Assembly: GCA_023381895.1 (NCBI GenBank) | Contig: JAMCTA010000119.1 | Location: forward strand, 1-9,978 | DNA length: 9,978 bases | Source: Chloroflexota bacterium | GTDB taxonomy: Bacteria > Chloroflexota > UBA4733 | Reading direction: 5' to 3' | Notes under the pieces: model-generated | Database searches by the model: none | Seen by the model: the letters and a program-made list of their open reading frames with translations, nothing else | What the model was told of the DNA's origin: nothing | Shown here: one piece after another, positions 5,792 to 9,978 of the stretch | How the letters are laid out: the number at the start of each line of letters is the position of its first letter | How positions within the stretch are numbered: the first letter of the stretch is position 1 | Translations under genes and position numbers: made by a program

Positions 5792-7180
5792 ATGTTAACA
5801 GCGCAGGAAATCGCCGTCGCCGTGGGTGGTCGGCTGGTGGGAAGCCAACCGGACAACTCACCCGTGACTTCCGTCGTCGTGGATTCCCGCCAGGTCAGCC
5901 CTGGTTCTCTCTTCGTTGCTCTCAAAGGACAGAAACACGATGGACACGAATTCGTCCTGGATGCCTTCGTGAAGGGGGCAAGAGCGGCATTGGTCGAGAG
6001 AGTGCCCCTCGACGCGGCTGGCCAGACTGATACAAGCCGGCTTCCCATGATCGTCGTCGATGATGCTCACGCCGCATTGCTCCAGCTCGCCAGCCACTGG
6101 CGCCAGAGGCTCAGCCTGAAGGTGATAGGGGTGACCGGCAGCGTGGGCAAGACCACGACCAAGGAAGTGGTCGCGGGGGTTCTGGAACAGCGCTTCCGCG
6201 TGTTGAAAAGCGAGGGAAACTTCAACACCGAGATCGGCCTGCCACTCACTCTCTTAAAAGCCACGCCACGGCACCAGGTGCTGGTGGTGGAGATGGGGAT
6301 GTATGCCCCAGGAGAGATACGAACCCTCGCACGTCTCTCGAAGCCCGACGTGGGCATTATCACGAATGTTGGTCCCACTCACCTGGAGCGTCTGGGCAGC
6401 ATCGATCGGATAGCCGACGCCAAGTCGGAGTTGGTGCAGGAGCTCGCGCCTGATGGCCTGGCGGTCCTCAATTTCGACGACGACCGTGTCAGGGCCATGT
6501 CGTCGAGGACGAGCGCCAAATCAGTCTATTACGGCCTGGACCCACGAGCTGATTTCTGGGCCGAGAACGTGCAGGGCCGCGGTCTGCAAGGAATTGAGTT
6601 CGACCTGCATCACCTCGGCGACCGAATCCACGTTCGAATGCTGCTGCTGGGGCTTCACAGCGTCCACGCGGCCTTGGCGGCCGCGGCCACTGGGTTTGGG
6701 ATGGGCATGTCGTTAGACGACATCGGTGCTTGCCTTCACGAAGTCTCGCCATCGCTTCGGCTGATCGTCGCTGCCGGAGTGAACGGGTCGACCATTATCG
6801 ACGACAGCTACAACGCTAGTCCTGCCTCCACTCTGGCAGCTCTCAACCTCCTGGCCGACCTGCAGGGGCGCAAAGTTGCCGTGCTGGGTGATATGCTGGA
6901 ACTGGGATCGTACACCGAAGAAGGTCACAGGATGGTCGGCCGTCGTGCCGCCGACGTGGCCGCCGTCCTGGTGGCCGTTGGCCCGTTGGCCGCGATTATG
7001 GGTCAGGAAGCCCTCGCAAGCGGGAAGGGCCGGAGCGAAGTCTTCTTCGCCGGCAGCAGTTCTGAGGCCGTGCAGCAGCTCACGGATTTGCTTCAGCCTG
7101 GCGATTGCGTGCTGGTCAAGGGATCCCGCGGAATGCACATGGAAGAGATCGTAGAGGGAATCAGATGTCCTACTCCCTGA
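5792..7180 (+). CDS. murF: UDP-N-acetylmuramoyl-tripeptide--D-alanyl-D-alanine ligase MurF
   Basis: MurF adds D-Ala-D-Ala to the UDP-MurNAc-tripeptide using ATP, in the cytoplasm. From ATG 5792 the protein has 462 residues, a typical length. The N-terminal UDP-binding domain (MLTAQEIAVAVGGRLVG, then VVDSRQVSPGSLFVALKG) is followed by the Mur ligase P-loop GVTGSVGKTTTKE (K120). Further motifs are SEGNFNTEIGLPLTLL, VEMGMYAPGEI, NVGPTHLERLGS and ADAKSELVQ, whose K211 is the expected carbamylated lysine. The C-terminal domain shows DDSYNASPASTLAAL and VAVLGDMLELG, which distinguish MurF from MurE. An upstream in-frame TTG at 5759 has GGAG (5747-5750) eight bases ahead and would add 11 residues, while ATG 5792 fits the family N terminus but has a weak ribosome site. 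It overlaps mraY by 16 bases. Confidence 0.96.
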   Translation: MLTAQEIAVAVGGRLVGSQPDNSPVTSVVVDSRQVSPGSLFVALKGQKHDGHEFVLDAFVKGARAALVERVPLDAAGQTDTSRLPMIVVDDAHAALLQLASHWRQRLSLKVIGVTGSVGKTTTKEVVAGVLEQRFRVLKSEGNFNTEIGLPLTLLKATPRHQVLVVEMGMYAPGEIRTLARLSKPDVGIITNVGPTHLERLGSIDRIADAKSELVQELAPDGLAVLNFDDDRVRAMSSRTSAKSVYYGLDPRADFWAENVQGRGLQGIEFDLHHLGDRIHVRMLLLGLHSVHAALAAAATGFGMGMSLDDIGACLHEVSPSLRLIVAAGVNGSTIIDDSYNASPASTLAALNLLADLQGRKVAVLGDMLELGSYTEEGHRMVGRRAADVAAVLVAVGPLAAIMGQEALASGKGRSEVFFAGSSSEAVQQLTDLLQPGDCVLVKGSRGMHMEEIVEGIRCPTP

Positions 7181-8121
7181 CAGTCGGCACCATCACTTTC
7201 TTGATGACGGTGATCTGGGGCGGCCCCTTGATCCAGCTTCTGCGTCAGAAGAGGATCGGCAAACAGATACGGGTAGAGGGCCCCAGCTCGCACATAGTCA
7301 AGAGCGGCACCCCCACCATGGGGGGACTGCTGATCATCATCCCTGTGGTGGCGATCACGGTGGTGGCCAACCTGTTCGGGAGGTATTCGATCCTCTTGCC
7401 CCTCGGTGTGCTGGTAAGCTGCGCGGCCGTGGGTAGTGTGGATGACATGCTGAACCTGGTGGGGGGCGATAGTCGTGGACTCTCCGTGCGGACAAAGTTT
7501 GTCTTGCTGGGTATCATCGGCCTCGCGGCCGGCTGGATACTGTACCGCTTGCTGGGGTTGGATGCCCTCTACTTTCCCCGCCTTGGCAACTTCAAGGTGG
7601 GCATCTTCTTCGTGCTGGTTGCCGCGATCGCCGTGGCTGCCAGTGCCCATGCCGTCAATCTGACTGATGGGCTGGATGGTCTTGCCGGAGGGACGGCAGC
7701 GGTAGCCTTCGCGTGCTACGGGGTCATTGCCTACCTGCAACACCAGGCCTATCTGGTGACTTTCTGCTTCACTGTGGTGGGCGCTATCCTGGCCTTCTTG
7801 TGGTACAACGCTCATCCGGCCCAGGTTTTCATGGGAGATGTAGGCTCTCTGACCCTGGGAGGTACTTTGGCGGTAGTTGCGCTCATGACAGGTCACGTCC
7901 TGCTGCTGCCGATTATCGGCGTGATATTTGTGGTTGAAGCCCTTTCAGTCATAGCTCAAGTGGCGTATTTCAAGTTGACGCACGGCCGCAGGCTTCTCAA
8001 GATGGCTCCGTTGCACCATCATTTCGAGCTTCTTGGATGGTCCGAGACGCAGATAACCCAGCGCTTTTGGCTGATATCGATGCTCGCCGGTATGGTGGGT
8101 ATTGCACTAGCCTTAGTGTAG
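7165..8121 (+). CDS. mraY: phospho-N-acetylmuramoyl-pentapeptide-transferase MraY
   Basis: MraY is a polytopic membrane enzyme that transfers phospho-MurNAc-pentapeptide to undecaprenyl phosphate, making lipid I. The 318-residue protein contains the family motifs in order: GPSSHIVKSGTPTMGG, the Asp pair D93-D94 (GSVDDMLNL), NLTDGLDGLAGG (N165, D168, D171), FMGDVGSLTLGG (D225) and the HHHFE motif (H284-H286). The intervening stretches are about ten hydrophobic helices. The usual DDxxK lysine after the Asp pair is replaced by Asn (N97). ATG 7165 is chosen because GAGGG (7154-7158) lies six bases upstream and the protein begins at the first helix. The start overlaps the end of murF by 16 bases, suggesting translational coupling. 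Confidence 0.97.
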   Translation: MSYSLTVGTITFLMTVIWGGPLIQLLRQKRIGKQIRVEGPSSHIVKSGTPTMGGLLIIIPVVAITVVANLFGRYSILLPLGVLVSCAAVGSVDDMLNLVGGDSRGLSVRTKFVLLGIIGLAAGWILYRLLGLDALYFPRLGNFKVGIFFVLVAAIAVAASAHAVNLTDGLDGLAGGTAAVAFACYGVIAYLQHQAYLVTFCFTVVGAILAFLWYNAHPAQVFMGDVGSLTLGGTLAVVALMTGHVLLLPIIGVIFVVEALSVIAQVAYFKLTHGRRLLKMAPLHHHFELLGWSETQITQRFWLISMLAGMVGIALALV

Positions 8122-8136
8122 ACGGAGAGTCGATCT

Positions 8137-9624
8137 GTGACCGGCAGCGAAAAGGGATCGAGGAGTGGAGACAGGGGATCGAGTGATTCTGTTGGATCCC
8201 ATCCACAGCCCTCAGTATCCAGTCCAGTGGAGGCGGCACGTGAGCGCTTCGCTGGCAAGAGGGTGACTATCGTCGGCCTCGCCAGGGAAGGCGCAGCTCT
8301 GATGCGGTTTCTTGCCCGCGCTGGGGCTCGAGTGACGGCAAATGACCGGGCGGCTGAGAACGCTATTCCTCTCGCGACCCTGGACCTAATGAACCGGCTC
8401 GGTGTGGAAAGAGTGTTTGGGGGCCACCCACATGAGCTGTTCCTGAGTTCAGACGTCGTCTTCGTGAGCCCAGGCGTCCCTCAGCAGCTAGACGCACTCG
8501 TGCAGGCTCGCGCTGCCGGAGTGCCTGTGAGCAGTGAAACTCAACTCTTCTTCGAGCTGTGCCGCGGGCATATCGCTGGCATCACCGGCAGCAGCGGAAA
8601 GACGACGACGACGGCGCTGACCGGTGAGATGCTGCGGCGCGCGGGGCTCACCGTCCATGTCGGGGGTAACATCGGGGCGCCCCTGATCGAAAAAGTGGAT
8701 GATATCGGCCCGGACCACTGGGTGGTTCTGGAGATGAGCAGCTTTCAGCTCGAGACCCTCCCATACAGCCCGCAGCTGGCCGCGGTTCTGAACATCACCC
8801 CCAACCACCTCGATCGCCATTCCGGGATGCCCGCATACATCGCAGCGAAGTCAAACATCCTGTCCCATCAGAAAGGTGACGACATAGCCATCCTGAATGC
8901 CGACGATCCGATAGGGCGCGACCTTCCCACCGTGAGCCCGGCTGTTTGGTTCAGCATCGAACGGCAGGTGGAGGGCAGCCACATTCAGGATGGAAGCGTT
9001 GTGCTCCGCAAGGGCCCTGTGGTCGATGTGGTGTGCGATGTCGGCGACATCCGGCTCAGGGGCCGGCACAACCTCGCGAATGTCGTGGCCGCGACAGCTA
9101 TAGCCGCGTCGGTCGGGGTGCCGCCCTCAGCGATGCGGGCTGCGATTTCCGGCTTTACCGGTGTTCCACACCGCCTGGAGATTGTCTCCGAGCGGGACGG
9201 GATCACCTACTGCAATGACTCCATCGCCACCGCACCGGAGCGGGCGATCGCGAGTCTCCGCTCCTTTGACCAGCCGGTCTTGCTGATCGCGGGCGGCCGG
9301 AACAAGAAGCTCCCGCTGGGGGAGTGGGCAGAGCTGATCCGTCACCGTGTTAAAGCGCTGATTCTCATGGGGGAAGCGGCGGACGCGATAGAGCAAGCGG
9401 TGCGTGAAGCAAAGACGGGCAGCATGCCGAATCTACGGCGAGCCGGCTCGATGCTGGAGGCGGTGGAGGTTGCCAGGTCCCTCGCCTCACCTGGGGATCT
9501 GGTACTGCTGGCACCAGGGTGCACGAGCTTCGACATGTTCACGGACTTTGAGGCGCGAGGAGAGGCCTTCCGGCAAGCGGTCCGCGCTTTGACGAGATCA
9601 GAGGCCGACGAGGTGACACTTTGA
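8137..9624 (+). CDS. murD: UDP-N-acetylmuramoyl-L-alanine--D-glutamate ligase MurD
   Basis: MurD adds D-glutamate to UDP-MurNAc-L-Ala using ATP. The 495-residue protein has a Ser/Gly-rich N-terminal extension (about residues 1-35) before the Rossmann-like GKRVTIVGLAREGAALMRFL domain. The ATP P-loop is GITGSSGKTTTTAL (K155); VGGNIGAPLIEK, EMSSFQLE, NITPNHLDRH and AAKSNIL (K238, the likely carbamylated lysine) follow. The C-terminal domain has GVPHRLEIV, NDSIATAPERA (residues 360-370), GGRNKKLPL and LAPGCTSFDMFTDFEARGEAF. In most MurD the motif reads NDSKAT; here Ile363 replaces Lys. Start GTG 8137 has GGAG (8124-8127) nine bases ahead; GTG 8227 would remove most of the extension but has no ribosome site. 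It follows mraY by 15 bases and overlaps ftsW by four. Confidence 0.96.
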   Translation: MTGSEKGSRSGDRGSSDSVGSHPQPSVSSPVEAARERFAGKRVTIVGLAREGAALMRFLARAGARVTANDRAAENAIPLATLDLMNRLGVERVFGGHPHELFLSSDVVFVSPGVPQQLDALVQARAAGVPVSSETQLFFELCRGHIAGITGSSGKTTTTALTGEMLRRAGLTVHVGGNIGAPLIEKVDDIGPDHWVVLEMSSFQLETLPYSPQLAAVLNITPNHLDRHSGMPAYIAAKSNILSHQKGDDIAILNADDPIGRDLPTVSPAVWFSIERQVEGSHIQDGSVVLRKGPVVDVVCDVGDIRLRGRHNLANVVAATAIAASVGVPPSAMRAAISGFTGVPHRLEIVSERDGITYCNDSIATAPERAIASLRSFDQPVLLIAGGRNKKLPLGEWAELIRHRVKALILMGEAADAIEQAVREAKTGSMPNLRRAGSMLEAVEVARSLASPGDLVLLAPGCTSFDMFTDFEARGEAFRQAVRALTRSEADEVTL

Positions 9625-9978
9625 GCGTGCGAGCGCAACCCAAGCCAACGCCTGATGTCATTTTGCTGGGCACGACGGCGATCTTGCTTTTGCTTGGCAT
9701 CGACATGGTTTACAGTGCCAGCTTCGTCCTTGCCCAGTCTGCTTTCCTCTACAAACAGGTGATCATGGCGGGCATCGGTGTGGCCGTCATGATTATCCTG
9801 GCGGCTTCGGGCTACCACTGGCTGGAGAGGCTGTCCGTTCCTATCATGATAGTGGCCGTGATCTCGCTTCTTGCCGTGTTGATCCCTGGCGTCTCCGCCG
9901 ACAAGTACGGGGCTCACAGATGGCTGGGGATCCCGGGACTGCAGGAGTTTCAGCCGAGCGAGTTCACCAAGCTGGCTC
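9621..9978 (+). CDS. ftsW: SEDS peptidoglycan glycosyltransferase FtsW, N-terminal part (cut by window end)
   Basis: An open frame runs from TTG 9621 through the window end (119 codons). The protein shows the SEDS family start: a first transmembrane helix (ILLGTTAILLLLGIDMVYSA) with the conserved 'VYSAS', then FLYKQ, two more hydrophobic helices, and the signature GAHRWLGIPGLQEFQPSEFTKLA at the cut end (compare GAxRWI...QPSE..K). FtsW polymerises glycan strands from lipid II and works with FtsI. TTG 9621 gives a TTGA overlap with the murD stop; GTG 9627 is in the same frame. AGGTGA (9611-9616) serves either start, four or ten bases away. RodA is an alternative SEDS label, but the dcw context favours FtsW. 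Confidence 0.93.
   Translation, partial: MSVRAQPKPTPDVILLGTTAILLLLGIDMVYSASFVLAQSAFLYKQVIMAGIGVAVMIILAASGYHWLERLSVPIMIVAVISLLAVLIPGVSADKYGAHRWLGIPGLQEFQPSEFTKLA

Noticed and set aside
5407..6048. Minus-strand open frame (213 codons) opposite the ftsI tail and murF start
   Set aside because: The Gly/Ala/Val/Thr-rich sequence is the mirror of the Pro/Ala/Thr repeats and spans two real genes on the other strand.
7093..7896. Long minus-strand open frame (267 codons) opposite mraY
   Set aside because: It is antisense to a gene with all MraY motifs, its composition is a His/Gln/Asp-rich shadow of hydrophobic codons, and it has no recognisable domain.
1..9978. CRISPR array, insertion sequence, prophage, tRNA or a novel defence system
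   Set aside because: I saw no regularly spaced long repeats, transposase or integrase motifs, tRNA-like cloverleaf or defence-type proteins; apart from the two upstream genes the window is a core cell-division cluster.

Overview
The window holds most of a bacterial dcw (division and cell wall) cluster on the + strand, preceded by a short separate transcription unit. DNA is moderately GC-rich (about 60% by eye), genes are tightly packed and several start at GTG or TTG. Gene content and style suggest a Chloroflexota-like bacterium: a PIG-L/LmbE deacetylase and a CT398-type coiled-coil zinc-ribbon protein upstream, an MraZ-led cluster, a FtsL-like protein with a Pro/Ala/Ser tail, and a MurD with an 'NDSIAT' variant motif. 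That assignment is an inference from protein flavour only.

Region 1 (1-1275): the C-terminal part of a PIG-L family deacetylase (cut by the window edge), then a zinc-ribbon coiled-coil protein. A strong rho-independent terminator (1320-1355) closes this unit.

Region 2 (1276-1681): about 400 bases without a gene. It holds the terminator, a GC-rich hairpin (1402-1435) that may be a dispersed repeat copy, a nested inverted repeat (1453-1534), a near-consensus sigma-70 promoter (TTGAAA-17-TACAAT, 1569-1597) and four GTGG repeats spaced 10, 10 and 11 bases (1608-1647). The repeats are a textbook-looking MraZ operator and also contain an exact DnaA-box 9-mer. The mraZ start is best placed at TTG 1682, downstream of the operator.

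Region 3 (1682-9978): mraZ, rsmH, a ftsL-like gene, a class B PBP (ftsI), murF, mraY, murD and the start of ftsW, all co-directional with small gaps or overlaps and no internal terminator that I could see. Together they encode the regulator, the 16S rRNA methyltransferase, septal transpeptidase and glycosyltransferase (FtsI/FtsW), a divisome scaffold (FtsL), and cytoplasmic and membrane steps of lipid I synthesis (MurD, MurF, MraY). murE, which usually sits between ftsI and murF, is absent. No new multi-gene system was seen. The points of most interest are the mraZ control region, the missing murE, the long repetitive tail of the PBP and a few substitutions at conserved enzyme positions.
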